From NCBI GenBank assembly GCA_964291485.2, contig OZ220224.1, positions 682,001-746,000 of the forward strand: a DNA stretch of 64,000 nt, read 5' to 3'. The translations under genes were made by a program, and so were the position numbers. The DNA is from Kistimonas sp964291485 (lineage in GTDB: Bacteria; Pseudomonadota; Gammaproteobacteria; Pseudomonadales; Endozoicomonadaceae). The notes beneath the pieces were generated by a model. That model worked only from the letters and a program-made list of their open reading frames with translations. It did no database searches and was not told where the DNA came from. Below are positions 1-9,395 of this stretch, piece after piece. Position 1 is the stretch's first letter. Each line of letters starts with the position of its first letter.

Positions 1-24
1 CACCGTCAGGATGTAAGATCAGCC

Positions 25-906
25 ATGCCCCGTCCCCTGCCGCCGCTGAATGCCCTGCGGGCCTTTGAGGCTTCGTTCCGCCATAACAGTTTTACCAATG
101 CTGCAGAGGAGTTGTGTGTCACCTCAGGCGCGGTCAGCCAGCAGGTTAGGCAACTGGAAGCCTGGTTTAATCTTCGGTTGTTTGAACGCATTCCGGGGGG
201 ATTGCGTCCTACGCCGGCGGCACAGACCCTGCACCCGGTCGTGGCGGATGCGTTCAGCAGTATCCGGGAAACATGTGGCCAATTGATGGGCGAGCCTCAG
301 CGGTTGCGACTCTGGGTATCGCCCACGTTGGCGGTACGCTGGTTACTGCAACGGTTGATTGCATTCCAGCAGCAGTTTCCGGAAGTACAGTTGCAGGTGG
401 AAACGGTCTTTATGCACCATGACCTCGATAGCCGACGCTTTGATGTGGCGCTGGTGTTTGGTGACGGTGACTGGCCAGAATTTGATGTCACGCTGTTGCG
501 TGAGGAACGCCTCAGTCCTGTGTGTTCACCAATGCTTATTTCAGATTCAGACCACGTTGACCTTGCCGAACTGAATCAGCACACGCTGTTGCATACCAAT
601 CCTGACCGTAATGCCTGGTGTAGCTGGTTAGAGGCCGCCGGGCTTCAGGGACAGGTTGATCTGGCCGGGGGAACCCGGTTTGAATCCATGGAACTGGCAG
701 TGTCTGCGGCTTGTAGCGGGTATGGCATTGTTATGGCTGATCTGGATCTCTACGCTGATGAGATCAACAATGGACGTTTGCAGCGATTGTCATCGCTGGA
801 GGTGAAAGGCGATTCTGCCTATTACCTGATTTGTCCCAGCCATATCAGCCAACGGCCTGTTACACGTGCGTTAATCGATATTCTGTTGCAACAGGCTATT
901 GAGTAA
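25..906 (+). CDS. LysR-family transcriptional regulator (GcvA-like)
   Basis: A 293-residue DNA-binding regulator. The N-terminal winged helix-turn-helix (about residues 6-65) carries the family signature: LNALRAFEA, then a helix with FTNAAEELCVTSGAVSQQV. A periplasmic-binding-protein-like effector domain fills residues 90-290. The opening MPRPLPPLNALRAFEA is typical of the GcvA/AmpR branch. That supports the ATG at 25, although the frame is open back to the window edge. It converges on the SIMPL-domain gene, and its own target lies outside the window or is unknown. The family is certain. The effector cannot be read from sequence, and GcvA-like refers to similarity, not to glycine control. Confidence 0.9.
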   Translation: MPRPLPPLNALRAFEASFRHNSFTNAAEELCVTSGAVSQQVRQLEAWFNLRLFERIPGGLRPTPAAQTLHPVVADAFSSIRETCGQLMGEPQRLRLWVSPTLAVRWLLQRLIAFQQQFPEVQLQVETVFMHHDLDSRRFDVALVFGDGDWPEFDVTLLREERLSPVCSPMLISDSDHVDLAELNQHTLLHTNPDRNAWCSWLEAAGLQGQVDLAGGTRFESMELAVSAACSGYGIVMADLDLYADEINNGRLQRLSSLEVKGDSAYYLICPSHISQRPVTRALIDILLQQAIE

Positions 907-952
907 TTGCGTGTTGTTTTTATTCTGAGAGTGTTGCTATTGCAGGGGGAAC

Positions 953-980
953 AGGCTGCAGCTGATACCCACTGCAGCCT
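953..980. terminator. possible bidirectional terminator hairpin
   Basis: A perfect 9-bp inverted repeat (AGGCTGCAG / CTGCAGCCT) with a 10-base loop lies between two convergent genes. Neither side has a clear U tract, so a terminator role is inferred from position and stem strength only. Confidence 0.35.
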
Positions 981-986
981 CAGGGG

Positions 987-1703
987 TCAATCGGTCAGAT
1001 AGTACTCAATGGTGGAAATCACACGTACTTTCTTTATGTAAGGCGTGTTTTTATCCCGATCTGTAATCTGGAAGACTCCTTGTCGTGCGGATTTGATTTT
1101 GCCCAGTCGACTGTCGGAATCCTGCGCGAATTTCTCTCCCACTTCCCGGGCATTACGGGTGGCTTCTTCAATCATGGCGGGTTTCAGAATGTTGAGACCG
1201 GTGAACAGGTATTCGGTGCGGGCGTCGTAGTCATTGCTGGCGATGGCAATGCCGGCTGCCGCCAATTCCAGAATATCCTGCCGTGCCTGGCGTACCCGAT
1301 CCACATTATTGGTGTAGACGGTGACATCAGACTCTGCCGTGTAACGAAACTTGTTCTGGCCGGTATTGTAATTCAGGGTCTCGTTGTCGGTGATTGCTGG
1401 TGGGTTGATGGAAATTTCCTGCTCGGTAAAACCCCGGTCATGAAGGAAGGCGACAATCCTGTCATTCTTGGTCTGGATATCCTTGACCAGTGTGCCCAGG
1501 TTGTTGGCCCCTTCCCGGAACCGGATCGGCCAGATGGCGATATCCGCCGGGACTTCCTGTTCCGCCAGTCCCTTCGCGACGACGGTTCGGTTCATTTGCT
1601 TGAAGGTGATCAGCCCGTCGGCGAGCTGGTAACCCAGCAGTCCGAAGGCGACGATAAGGCAGCCACCCAGGATGATGGCCGGCAACCGTGCTGATGTTTG
1701 CAT
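987..1703 (-). CDS. SIMPL-domain (DUF541) protein, membrane-anchored
   Basis: A 238-residue protein with one N-terminal hydrophobic segment (about residues 9-29), a signal anchor or uncleaved signal. A SIMPL/DUF541 domain follows; the family is recognised from GLAEQEVPADIAIWPI near residue 45 and the C-terminal VRVISTIEYYLTD. SIMPL proteins are exported or periplasmic, and a few oligomerise, but no enzymatic role is established. A good ribosome site (AGAGGAAAG) precedes the ATG at 1703. It lies immediately downstream of the ArgR-like gene on the same strand with a 21-base gap, so the two may be co-transcribed. Function unknown. Confidence 0.8.
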   Translation of the reverse strand: MQTSARLPAIILGGCLIVAFGLLGYQLADGLITFKQMNRTVVAKGLAEQEVPADIAIWPIRFREGANNLGTLVKDIQTKNDRIVAFLHDRGFTEQEISINPPAITDNETLNYNTGQNKFRYTAESDVTVYTNNVDRVRQARQDILELAAAGIAIASNDYDARTEYLFTGLNILKPAMIEEATRNAREVGEKFAQDSDSRLGKIKSARQGVFQITDRDKNTPYIKKVRVISTIEYYLTD

Positions 1704-1724
1704 GTCGCTTTCCTCTCTGAAAAC

Positions 1725-2768
1725 TCACTCTAGCGTGATATGAAGGCTGTCGGGCGCTTCCAGGGCTTTGCGTTCTTCCCGGGGCGTCTGGCCGTAGTGC
1801 GTCTTGTAGGCGGTACTGAAATGGGAGGCGCTGGTAAACCCGCAGGCCAGCCCGACCTGGAGAATGGATTTATCGGATTCCCGAAGCAGACGGCGCGCTT
1901 TTTCCATCCGGATATTAAAGTAGAACCGGGAGGGCACTGCCTGCAGGTGTTTTTTGAATAACCGCTCAAGGTGACGGCGTGACAGCCCAACGTGGAAGGC
2001 GATGTCGTCGGTCGATAACGGTTCTTCGATGTTACTTTCCATCAGGGTGACGGCTTCCACCAACTTCGGCTGGCGGGCGCCAATCCGATGCTGCAGGGGC
2101 ACCCGCTGGGGGTCTTTGGCCGTGCGGATCCGCTCGCAGACAAACTGTTCCGAGATGGAAGCCGCCAATTCCATGCCATGGCGCTGGCCGATCAGGAACA
2201 GCATCATGTCCATGGCGGCGGTGCCGCCACTGCAGGTATAGCGCTGGCCGTCCACTTCGAAGAGGTTGTTGGTCACCCGTATCAGCGGAAACTCATCGCG
2301 CAGGTTTTCGTAATCCCACCAGTGAATGGTGGCGCGGCAGCCATCCAGCAGTCCGGCACAGGCCAGCAGGTAAGAGCCGGTGCCGATACCACCCAGCGCC
2401 GCCTTGTTCTGCTTTTGTTGTCGCAACCAGGCAATAATATTCTCGTTCCCGGTGCGCGCCACGGGACTGGCGCCCACTACGAACAGGGTATCAATCTGGA
2501 TCGCATCGCGAATCCCGCAGTCAACTTTCGTGACAACACCGGCGGAACTGGCCACGGCCTTGCCATCGTGGCTGATCAGGCTATGTTCATACAGGTTTTC
2601 ACCGGTAATCAGGTTGGCCATGCGCAGCGGTTCGATCGCGGAAGAAAACGCGATCAGGGAGAAATTCGGCAGCAGCAGGAACCCGGTCCGGTGAGAACGG
2701 TGTTTTTGTGGCTGCAATAGCGAACTGCCAGCCGGTTCGGCGGGTTGCTGATTCAATAACTGCGACAA
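1725..2768 (-). CDS. argR: ArgR-type AraC/GlxA-family arginine regulator
   Basis: A 347-residue regulator with an N-terminal DJ-1/PfpI-like (GATase1-like) domain (about residues 28-195, starting TGFLLLPNFSLIAFSSAIEP) and a C-terminal pair of AraC helix-turn-helix motifs (about 237-340, with DDIAFHVGLSRRHLERLFKK and GFTSASHFSTAYKTHYG). This architecture matches Pseudomonas ArgR, which activates the arginine succinyltransferase operon and gdhB. The context agrees: it is divergent from gdhB, near astC/astA/astD, and a tandem ArgR-type operator lies in the shared promoter. No ATG is available near the N-terminus. Translation appears to begin at a TTG (2768) behind AGGGGTGAG. It is unrelated to the E. 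coli ArgR repressor family. The paralogues CdhR and GbdR are the main alternatives. Confidence 0.8.
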   Translation of the reverse strand: MSQLLNQQPAEPAGSSLLQPQKHRSHRTGFLLLPNFSLIAFSSAIEPLRMANLITGENLYEHSLISHDGKAVASSAGVVTKVDCGIRDAIQIDTLFVVGASPVARTGNENIIAWLRQQKQNKAALGGIGTGSYLLACAGLLDGCRATIHWWDYENLRDEFPLIRVTNNLFEVDGQRYTCSGGTAAMDMMLFLIGQRHGMELAASISEQFVCERIRTAKDPQRVPLQHRIGARQPKLVEAVTLMESNIEEPLSTDDIAFHVGLSRRHLERLFKKHLQAVPSRFYFNIRMEKARRLLRESDKSILQVGLACGFTSASHFSTAYKTHYGQTPREERKALEAPDSLHITLE

Positions 2769-2957
2769 TGGTGACTCACCCCTGAACTCTGTGAAAACAA
2801 CAGTACGGCTTCACTGGATGTGGTCGGGAACCGGGCCGCTGCCGGGTTTGACTCAAAGGCAATAGGGCGGTTTCTGACAGCGGATATCCTAAAGGATGGT
2901 CAATAAATGACAAATGCTTTTTCGCGTCCGTCATTGACGTGGGGCACCTTCTCAATA

Positions 2958-2994
2958 TGTCAGACTGACGCAAGTCAATGTCGCATTCGGGCAA
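2958..2994 (+). promoter_or_regulatory. tandem ArgR operator upstream of gdhB
   Basis: Two direct half-sites sit exactly 21 bp apart: TGTCAG-N8-AA at 2958-2973 and TGTCGC-N8-AA at 2979-2994. This matches the Pseudomonas ArgR consensus TGTCGC-N8-AA-N5 in tandem (established for P. aeruginosa). A -10-like GATAAT follows at 3016-3021, so the downstream half-site abuts the -35 position, as expected for an activator. The site lies in the 371-bp region shared by argR and gdhB and could also autoregulate argR. Nothing else was identified in that region. Identification is by eye. Confidence 0.7.
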
Positions 2995-3139
2995 TTTGGT
3001 GTTGTGGCTTTCCTTGATAATCAAGGGCAAATACCTACGAAAGCACGGTTTTGATAGCGTCTGGGAAAGGTCAGGTGCGGGATGTCCGATACCATTGGCC
3101 TGTCAGGCGGGATTCCCTCACACGTACTGATGTTTCGCT

Positions 3140-6100
3140 ATGAATACCTTTATAGACCTTCGCAAGTTAAGTACTGATCAGGCCAAGCTCTGGGTTCGCG
3201 AGCGCATGCCCTCCGATGACATTGAACAGGCGCTGCGCCTGGCGGATATCTACTACCGCCATGCCCGGAGCACGGAGCCGCTGGAAGGGGGTGCTGATGA
3301 GATGTATGGCGCGTTTCTCTGCCTGTGGCAGTTCATTCAGCAGCGTGCCGAGGGCCAGGCCCTGGTGCGCGCCTATAACCCGACGCCGGAGGAGCACCAG
3401 TGGCATTCCACCCACAGCGTGATTGAGATTCTGTCCGACGATATGCCATTCCTGGTGTCGTCCATCATCATGGAACTGGATCGTCAGGAGCTGCATATTC
3501 ATGGTCTGACCCATCCGGTGATCAATGTCGTACGTGACAAGCAGGGTCAATTGCAATCTGTCCATGACCATGATGAGCATGTCGAGGGTAGTCGTCCCGA
3601 AGCCCTGATCCGGATCGAGATTGAACGCCAGCCCGATGAAGCGTCCCTGCAGCAGGTGATCAAGATCATCCGTCAAGTGCTGGCGGATGTTAACCGGGTC
3701 ATTGAAGATTGGCCCCGGATGCAGGCTACCCTCGAGGAAGCCATCAATTATTGCGCCGGCCACACTCTGCCCATCGCGACAGATGAGTTGGAAGAAACCC
3801 TGGCGTTCCTGCGCTGGCTCAAGAACGATAATTTCCTGTTTATTGGCTACCGCTACTATGAGCTGGAACAGGACGGGTGCCAGGCCAGGCTGTGTATTCG
3901 GAATGATTCCGGCTTGGGGACCTTCCGGAAGGAAGTGAGCGACAGTCCACTGGAAATCCCATTGTCTGAATCCCTGCTGGAAAAAATGCAGGAACCGGAA
4001 CTGCTGGTGATCACCAAGTCCACGACCCGTTCCACCATTCAGCGTCCGGCGCACCTGGATTACCTGGGCATCAAGCATTTTGACGACAGTGGCAAGGTCG
4101 TTGGCGAATGGCGTTTCTTTGGGTTGTTCTCTTCCAAGGCCTACAACGCGCCGCTGGAGCAGGTACCACTGCTGAGGGTGAAAGTGCAGAAATTGCTGGA
4201 TAGCGCTGATGTACCCGTAAACAGCCATGCAGGTCGGGCGCTTCGCCACATTGTGAACCAGTATCCGCGGGATGAGCTGCTGCAGGCGGGCTTTGATAAC
4301 CTGCACGAGATCATCATGGGGGTGCTGGAGTGCCAGGAGCGTCGGGAGCTTCGGGTCTTTATCCGGCCAGACAGTTATGGACGTTTTATCAACGCCATGG
4401 TGTACGTGCCCCGCGATCGTTTCAATACCGAGCTCCGGTTGAAACTGCAGCAGATCCTGTTGCAGGAACTGGACGGCCACAGTATCGATTTCAGTGTGCA
4501 ACTCTCCGAGAACCCGCTGGCACAGGTACAGTTTACGGTTCACTGTCAGAATGCCAATGAAAAGGCGGTGGATGTCCGGCAGCTGGAAACCCTGATGACC
4601 GACGCCATGATGGGCTGGCAGGATCACCTGCAGAAGGCACTGGTCGACAGTGCCGGTGAAGCCCAGGGCAGCCGGCTGGCGCGCCGTTATGTGAATGCTT
4701 TCCCGGCGGCGTATCGGGAAGATAACCATCCCCGTCAGGCCGTAGCCGATATCGAGCGGCTGGAAGGTCTGGATAACGGCCACTCCCTGCACACCCTGCT
4801 GTACCATCCAGTGAACGACTTTGATCGTCTGCATTTCCGTGTACTGGGGCAGGGGGATATGCTGGCGCTGTCAGATGTTCTGCCCATTCTGGAGCATATG
4901 GGGGTTCGCACCCTGAGTGCACGCCCTTACAGTGTCCGTCCGCGAGATGGCGAGCTGGCCTGGGTGCTGGACTTTGCCATTGCCGCCTGCAGTGGCCTGG
5001 ATATGGATGACAACGGCGTAAGGGATCAGTTCCAACAAACCTTTGTCCACACCTGGAAAGGGGACGTGGAAAACGACGGTTTCAATGCGCTGGTGGTCAG
5101 CGCCGGCCTGAGCTGGCGGCAGATTGTGCTGCTGCGGGCGCTGGCCAAGTACCTGCTGCAGCTGCAGGTACCGTTCAGTCAGCAGTCCATGGAACAGGCT
5201 TTGAATGGCAACCCGGTGATTACCCGTATCCTGGTGCAGCTGTTTGAAGCCCGGTTTGATCCGGCGTACGTCAAGGACAACGTGAAAGCCCTTGATATGC
5301 TGCTGGCCAAGCTGGATGTGGCGCTGGACGAAGTCAGTAACCTTGACGAAGACCGTATCCTGCGTCACTATCTCAGCGTCATTCAGGCCATGCTGCGCAC
5401 CAACTATTACCAGCGCACGACTGAGGGTGACTACAAACCATGCCTCTCTTTCAAAGTCAGTCCGGAACAGATTCCTGCAGCGCCGCTGCCCCGTCCGAAG
5501 TTTGAGATCTTTGTCTATTCCCCGCGGGTGGAAGGTGTCCATATGCGTGGCGGCAAGGTCGCCCGTGGCGGCTTGCGCTGGTCGGATCGTCGGGAAGATT
5601 TCCGCACCGAGGTGCTGGGACTGGTCAAGGCACAGTTGGTGAAGAATGCCGTGATTGTGCCGGTGGGCGCCAAGGGCGGCTTTATTCCCAAACAACTGCC
5701 GTCTGACGGTGGTCGTGAGGTGCTGATGGCAGAAGGTATTGCCAGTTACCGCGTCTTTATCAGCGGTCTGCTGGATATCACCGATAACCTGGTTCAGGGG
5801 GCAGTGGTGCCGCCGCAGGATGTGGTGCGTCATGATGAAGACGATCCCTACCTGGTGGTGGCTGCCGACAAGGGAACTGCTACCTTCTCCGATATTGCCA
5901 ACGATATGTCCGCTCAATACGGCTTCTGGCTCGGCGACGCCTTTGCCTCCGGTGGCAGTCAGGGCTATGACCACAAGAAAATGGGTATCACTGCCCGTGG
6001 CGCCTGGGAATCGGTCAAACGGCTGTTCCGTGAGCGAGGTGTGGATACCCAGCAGGAAGACTTCTCCGTGGTTGGTATCGGCGATATGGCCGGGGATGTA

Positions 6101-7960
6101 TTCGGTAACGGCATGTTGCTGTCCGAACATATCCGCCTGGTGGCGGCGTTTAACCACATGCACATCTTTATTGATCCACAGCCGGATGCCAAAACGTCGT
6201 TTGTCGAGCGTCAGCGGTTGTTTAATCTGCCCCGCTCCAGCTGGGAGGATTACGACAAGGCACTGATTTCCAAAGGTGGTGGCATCTTCAGTCGCCAGGC
6301 CAAGTCCATCAGCCTGACACCGGAGATGCGCAAGGCGCTGGGCATAGAAGGCAAAGTACGCTCAATGACCCCGTCGGACCTGATCCGCGCTATTTTGATG
6401 GCGCCGGTCGACCTGCTTTGGAACGGCGGTATTGGCACCTATGTCAAAGCCTCTGCAGAAACTCATTTGCAGGTGGGTGACCGGGCTAACGACAGTGTGC
6501 GTATTGATGCACCGGAATTGCGGGCTACTGTCGTTGGTGAAGGTGGCAATCTGGGGATTACCCAGCGCGCCCGGATTGAGATCGCCCGCAATGGCGGCCT
6601 TATCACCACGGATGCGGTGGATAACTCCGGCGGTGTCGACAGCTCCGACCACGAAGTGAATATCAAGATCCTGCTCAACCAGGTGGTGGCCGACGGGGAC
6701 ATGACCGTCAAGCAGCGTAACACCCTGCTGGCCAGTATGACCGATGAAGTGGCCGGGCTGGTATTACGGCATAACTTCCTGCAAAGTCAGCGGTTGAGTC
6801 TCAGCACGCACCAGTCGGCGATGCTGTTTAACGACCACCGTTACCTGATCCGCACGCTGGAAGAAGAAGGTCGCCTGAATCGCCAGCTGGAATGCCTGCC
6901 GTCTGATAAGGATATCAAGGAACGTGCAAAAGCCGGGGAAGGGTTGGTACGGCCAGAAATTTCGGTACTGCTCTCGTACTCGAAGCTCAAGCTGTTCGAT
7001 AACCTGGTGAAAGCGCAGGTCGATCAGGACGCCAGCCTGGCCAAAGAGCTGCCGCGCTACTTCCCGACGGCTCTGAGGGAGCAGTTTGTGGATCGTCTGG
7101 ATCAGCATCCGTTGAAAACTGAAATCCTGGCAACCCATATTGCCAATATGGTCGGTAACCGGATGGGCGCCACCTTTGTGGACTACCTGCAGAATGAAAC
7201 CCGGTGCCAGCCGATTGATGCAGTGCGCGCATTTGCGGCGGTTCGTGACATCTTTGATGTACGTTCCATCTGGGAACAGTTTGAACAACTGGGTCTGGAT
7301 GTGGACGACAGTGTCCAGCGCGACGAGCTGACCCGGGTACAGCGTCACGTGGAAAAAGCCTGTATCTGGATGCTGCGGAATCATGGCGCAGGACTGGATA
7401 TTGAAACACTGGTCAACACCTACCGTCCCGGTGTGGAAGTTGTGGCTGCTGATCTGGCCGGTTTCCTGGGCGAGAGTGACCGGGCATTGCTGGCTGAGCG
7501 CCAACAGGCACTGGTTGAAGCGGGTATGCCGGAAGACCTGGCGCTGACCTGCGCGAGCTTCCGCTACCTGTACTATGTGCTGGATATCGTCAGCATCGCA
7601 GCGCGCAATGACCAGTCAGTCAAGGCGACAGCCAGCGTTTACTTCGGCCTGGAAGATCGTCTGACCCTGAACTGGTTGCGGAACCAGGTGCGCGGTCTAC
7701 CCGAGGGCGACCTCTGGCAGCGTAAGGCCAAGGCATCCCTGCGTGATCAGCTGGACCGCAGCCTCGGAGAAAACACCGGCAGCATTGTCAGTGGCGAAGG
7801 CGGCGACCCGCTGGTGAAACTGAATGCCTGGTTAGAGTTGAGTGCGATACCGGTGAACCGCTGGCAGCGTACCATGTCGGACATTGAAAATGCCGGCAAG
7901 CCCGATCTGGCGATGCTGTCAGTGGCCATGCAGGATCTTGCCCTGCTGGCTAATGGTTAA
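3140..7960 (+). CDS. gdhB: NAD-specific glutamate dehydrogenase, large (180-kDa) type
   Basis: A 1,606-residue cytoplasmic enzyme converting L-glutamate + NAD+ to 2-oxoglutarate + ammonia, the final step that feeds arginine-derived glutamate into the TCA cycle. The length matches the Pseudomonas/Streptomyces large NAD-GDH class. The N-terminal half holds the ACT-like regulatory region. The catalytic core is visible as GGLRWSDRREDFRTEVLGL near residue 810, NAVIVPVGAKGGF near 835-845, and the dinucleotide-binding region GIGDMAGDVFGNGM near 980. No clear Shine-Dalgarno precedes the ATG. The upstream tandem ArgR operator implies arginine-induced expression. Long antisense reading frames inside it are codon-bias shadows. 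Confidence 0.96.
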   Translation: MNTFIDLRKLSTDQAKLWVRERMPSDDIEQALRLADIYYRHARSTEPLEGGADEMYGAFLCLWQFIQQRAEGQALVRAYNPTPEEHQWHSTHSVIEILSDDMPFLVSSIIMELDRQELHIHGLTHPVINVVRDKQGQLQSVHDHDEHVEGSRPEALIRIEIERQPDEASLQQVIKIIRQVLADVNRVIEDWPRMQATLEEAINYCAGHTLPIATDELEETLAFLRWLKNDNFLFIGYRYYELEQDGCQARLCIRNDSGLGTFRKEVSDSPLEIPLSESLLEKMQEPELLVITKSTTRSTIQRPAHLDYLGIKHFDDSGKVVGEWRFFGLFSSKAYNAPLEQVPLLRVKVQKLLDSADVPVNSHAGRALRHIVNQYPRDELLQAGFDNLHEIIMGVLECQERRELRVFIRPDSYGRFINAMVYVPRDRFNTELRLKLQQILLQELDGHSIDFSVQLSENPLAQVQFTVHCQNANEKAVDVRQLETLMTDAMMGWQDHLQKALVDSAGEAQGSRLARRYVNAFPAAYREDNHPRQAVADIERLEGLDNGHSLHTLLYHPVNDFDRLHFRVLGQGDMLALSDVLPILEHMGVRTLSARPYSVRPRDGELAWVLDFAIAACSGLDMDDNGVRDQFQQTFVHTWKGDVENDGFNALVVSAGLSWRQIVLLRALAKYLLQLQVPFSQQSMEQALNGNPVITRILVQLFEARFDPAYVKDNVKALDMLLAKLDVALDEVSNLDEDRILRHYLSVIQAMLRTNYYQRTTEGDYKPCLSFKVSPEQIPAAPLPRPKFEIFVYSPRVEGVHMRGGKVARGGLRWSDRREDFRTEVLGLVKAQLVKNAVIVPVGAKGGFIPKQLPSDGGREVLMAEGIASYRVFISGLLDITDNLVQGAVVPPQDVVRHDEDDPYLVVAADKGTATFSDIANDMSAQYGFWLGDAFASGGSQGYDHKKMGITARGAWESVKRLFRERGVDTQQEDFSVVGIGDMAGDVFGNGMLLSEHIRLVAAFNHMHIFIDPQPDAKTSFVERQRLFNLPRSSWEDYDKALISKGGGIFSRQAKSISLTPEMRKALGIEGKVRSMTPSDLIRAILMAPVDLLWNGGIGTYVKASAETHLQVGDRANDSVRIDAPELRATVVGEGGNLGITQRARIEIARNGGLITTDAVDNSGGVDSSDHEVNIKILLNQVVADGDMTVKQRNTLLASMTDEVAGLVLRHNFLQSQRLSLSTHQSAMLFNDHRYLIRTLEEEGRLNRQLECLPSDKDIKERAKAGEGLVRPEISVLLSYSKLKLFDNLVKAQVDQDASLAKELPRYFPTALREQFVDRLDQHPLKTEILATHIANMVGNRMGATFVDYLQNETRCQPIDAVRAFAAVRDIFDVRSIWEQFEQLGLDVDDSVQRDELTRVQRHVEKACIWMLRNHGAGLDIETLVNTYRPGVEVVAADLAGFLGESDRALLAERQQALVEAGMPEDLALTCASFRYLYYVLDIVSIAARNDQSVKATASVYFGLEDRLTLNWLRNQVRGLPEGDLWQRKAKASLRDQLDRSLGENTGSIVSGEGGDPLVKLNAWLELSAIPVNRWQRTMSDIENAGKPDLAMLSVAMQDLALLANG

Positions 7961-7982
7961 GTCGACGAAGCGTACGTGATAC

Positions 7983-8021
7983 CCGGAAGTCCCTGGTCAG
8001 TGATTGACCGGGGGCTTCCGG
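7983..8021 (+). other. 17-bp stem-loop between gdhB and astC
   Basis: Bases 7983-7999 pair with 8005-8021 around a 5-base loop: 17 pairs including two G-U pairs. No U tract follows, so it does not look like a standard intrinsic terminator. It may stabilise the gdhB 3' end, act as a partial terminator, or mark a processing site that sets the gdhB:astC ratio. Confidence 0.45.
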
Positions 8022-8091
8022 ACAAAACGGACAACAACCCGACAATAACGAAAGAACGACAGTAACAGGATAAAAATTTCAGGAGTAAGCG

Positions 8092-9318
8092 ATGACAGAA
8101 CAGAATGTGACGCGGGCGACCTTTGACGAAGTCATGGTACCGAACTACAAGCCACAGGATATGGTGCCGGTACGTGGCGAAGGTTCCCGGGTCTGGGACC
8201 AAAGCGGTAAGGAATACCTGGATTTCACCGGTGGTATTGCTGTTAATGCCCTGGGGCATGCGAATCCCCGTCTGGTCAAGGCGCTGCAGGAACAAAGCGA
8301 AAAGCTGTGGCACCTGAGCAACGTCTACACCAATGAACCAGCCCTGAAGCTGGCGAAGCGTCTGACCGAACTGACGTTTGCCGACAAGGTCTTTTTCTGT
8401 AATTCCGGTGGTGAGGCCAATGAGGCGGCTTTCAAACTGGTGCGTAAGTATGCCTATGACAACTTTGGTCCGGAAAAGCATGAAATCATCTCTTTCCGGC
8501 AGTCATTTCACGGCCGTACGCTGTTTACCGTATCCGTCGGTGGTCAGGAAAAATACCGCAAGGGTTTTGAACCGGTGCCTGCTGGTATCACCCATGTTGA
8601 ATTCAACGACCTTGAGGCATTGAAAGCCGCGATGTCTGACCGCACCTGTGCGGTGGTGATGGAGCCTATCCAGGGAGAAGGCGGGATTATTCCTGCGGAT
8701 CCCGAGTTTGTGCGCGGTGTTCGTGAACTGTGTGATCAGCACAATGCCCTGCTGGTATTCGATGAAATCCAGACCGGTGTTGGCCGTACCGGCCACTTCT
8801 ATGCCTACATGGAACTGGGTGTGGAGCCTGATGTGCTGACCACGGCCAAGGCGCTGGGGGGCGGCTTCCCGATTGGTGCCATGTTGACCACGGACAAGTG
8901 TGCGGAAAGCCTTGGTTTTGGTACCCACGGCAGCACCTATGGCGGTAACCCGCTGGGTTGTGCGGTGGCGCTGGAAGTTGTGAACATCATCAGCGATGAA
9001 CAGATGCTGGCCGATGTGCAGCGTAAGCATGGTTTGTTTGTTGAAGAACTGGATCGCATCAACCGTGAACACGGTATCTTTGAAGAAGTTCGTGGTAAAG
9101 GTTTGCTGATTGGCGGTGCGCTGAAGCCGGAATGGCATGGTCAGGGACCCCGTTTCCTGGCGGCAGCCCGTGCGGAAGGTCTGATGCTGCTGGTGGCCGG
9201 TCCCCAGGTACTGCGGATGGCACCGGCGCTGAATATTTCTGATGATGAAATCCGCGAAGGTATGCAGCGGTTTGCCCGTGCGGTAGCCAAGGTAGTGGCG
9301 GAAGGTCCCGAAGCTTAA
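8092..9318 (+). CDS. astC: succinylornithine/acetylornithine aminotransferase
   Basis: A 408-residue class-III PLP-dependent aminotransferase. In the AST pathway it transfers the amino group of N2-succinylornithine to 2-oxoglutarate. Family motifs include NSGGEANEAAFKLVRKYA, the LVFDEIQTGVGRTG PLP-phosphate region, and the Schiff-base lysine in TTAKALGGGFPIGAM (Lys253). CAGGAG precedes the ATG. Its closest functional relatives (AruC, AstC, ArgD) are often bifunctional with acetylornithine aminotransferase. The AST role rests on the neighbouring gdhB and argR and the astA/astD genes 10 kb downstream. No separate ArgR operator was seen in its 131-bp leader, so it may depend on the gdhB promoter. 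Confidence 0.9.
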   Translation: MTEQNVTRATFDEVMVPNYKPQDMVPVRGEGSRVWDQSGKEYLDFTGGIAVNALGHANPRLVKALQEQSEKLWHLSNVYTNEPALKLAKRLTELTFADKVFFCNSGGEANEAAFKLVRKYAYDNFGPEKHEIISFRQSFHGRTLFTVSVGGQEKYRKGFEPVPAGITHVEFNDLEALKAAMSDRTCAVVMEPIQGEGGIIPADPEFVRGVRELCDQHNALLVFDEIQTGVGRTGHFYAYMELGVEPDVLTTAKALGGGFPIGAMLTTDKCAESLGFGTHGSTYGGNPLGCAVALEVVNIISDEQMLADVQRKHGLFVEELDRINREHGIFEEVRGKGLLIGGALKPEWHGQGPRFLAAARAEGLMLLVAGPQVLRMAPALNISDDEIREGMQRFARAVAKVVAEGPEA

Positions 9319-9326
9319 TCGTTATC

Positions 9327-9361
9327 GTCGCCATAAGTGGATCAGTCTGGCTTATGGCGAC
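9327..9361. terminator. probable terminator hairpin after astC
   Basis: A perfect 11-bp stem, GTCGCCATAAG (9327-9337) with CTTATGGCGAC (9351-9361), and a 13-base loop lie 8 bases after the astC stop. The U tract is weak. It separates astC from the convergent original end of the LysE-family gene at 9396, so a bidirectional role is plausible. Confidence 0.5.
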
Positions 9362-9395
9362 CTTTCCACTCCACCGTTGCCCTGTCTCTGACGCC

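Noticed and set aside
2776..3030. 84-codon minus-strand frame in the argR-gdhB gap
   Set aside because: It overlaps the ArgR operator and promoter and has no family resemblance or ribosome site.
3167..6163. Two long minus-strand frames (555 and 430 codons) opposite gdhB
   Set aside because: They lie wholly antisense to an unmistakable gene, have His/Gln/Leu-rich shadow composition and no ribosome sites.
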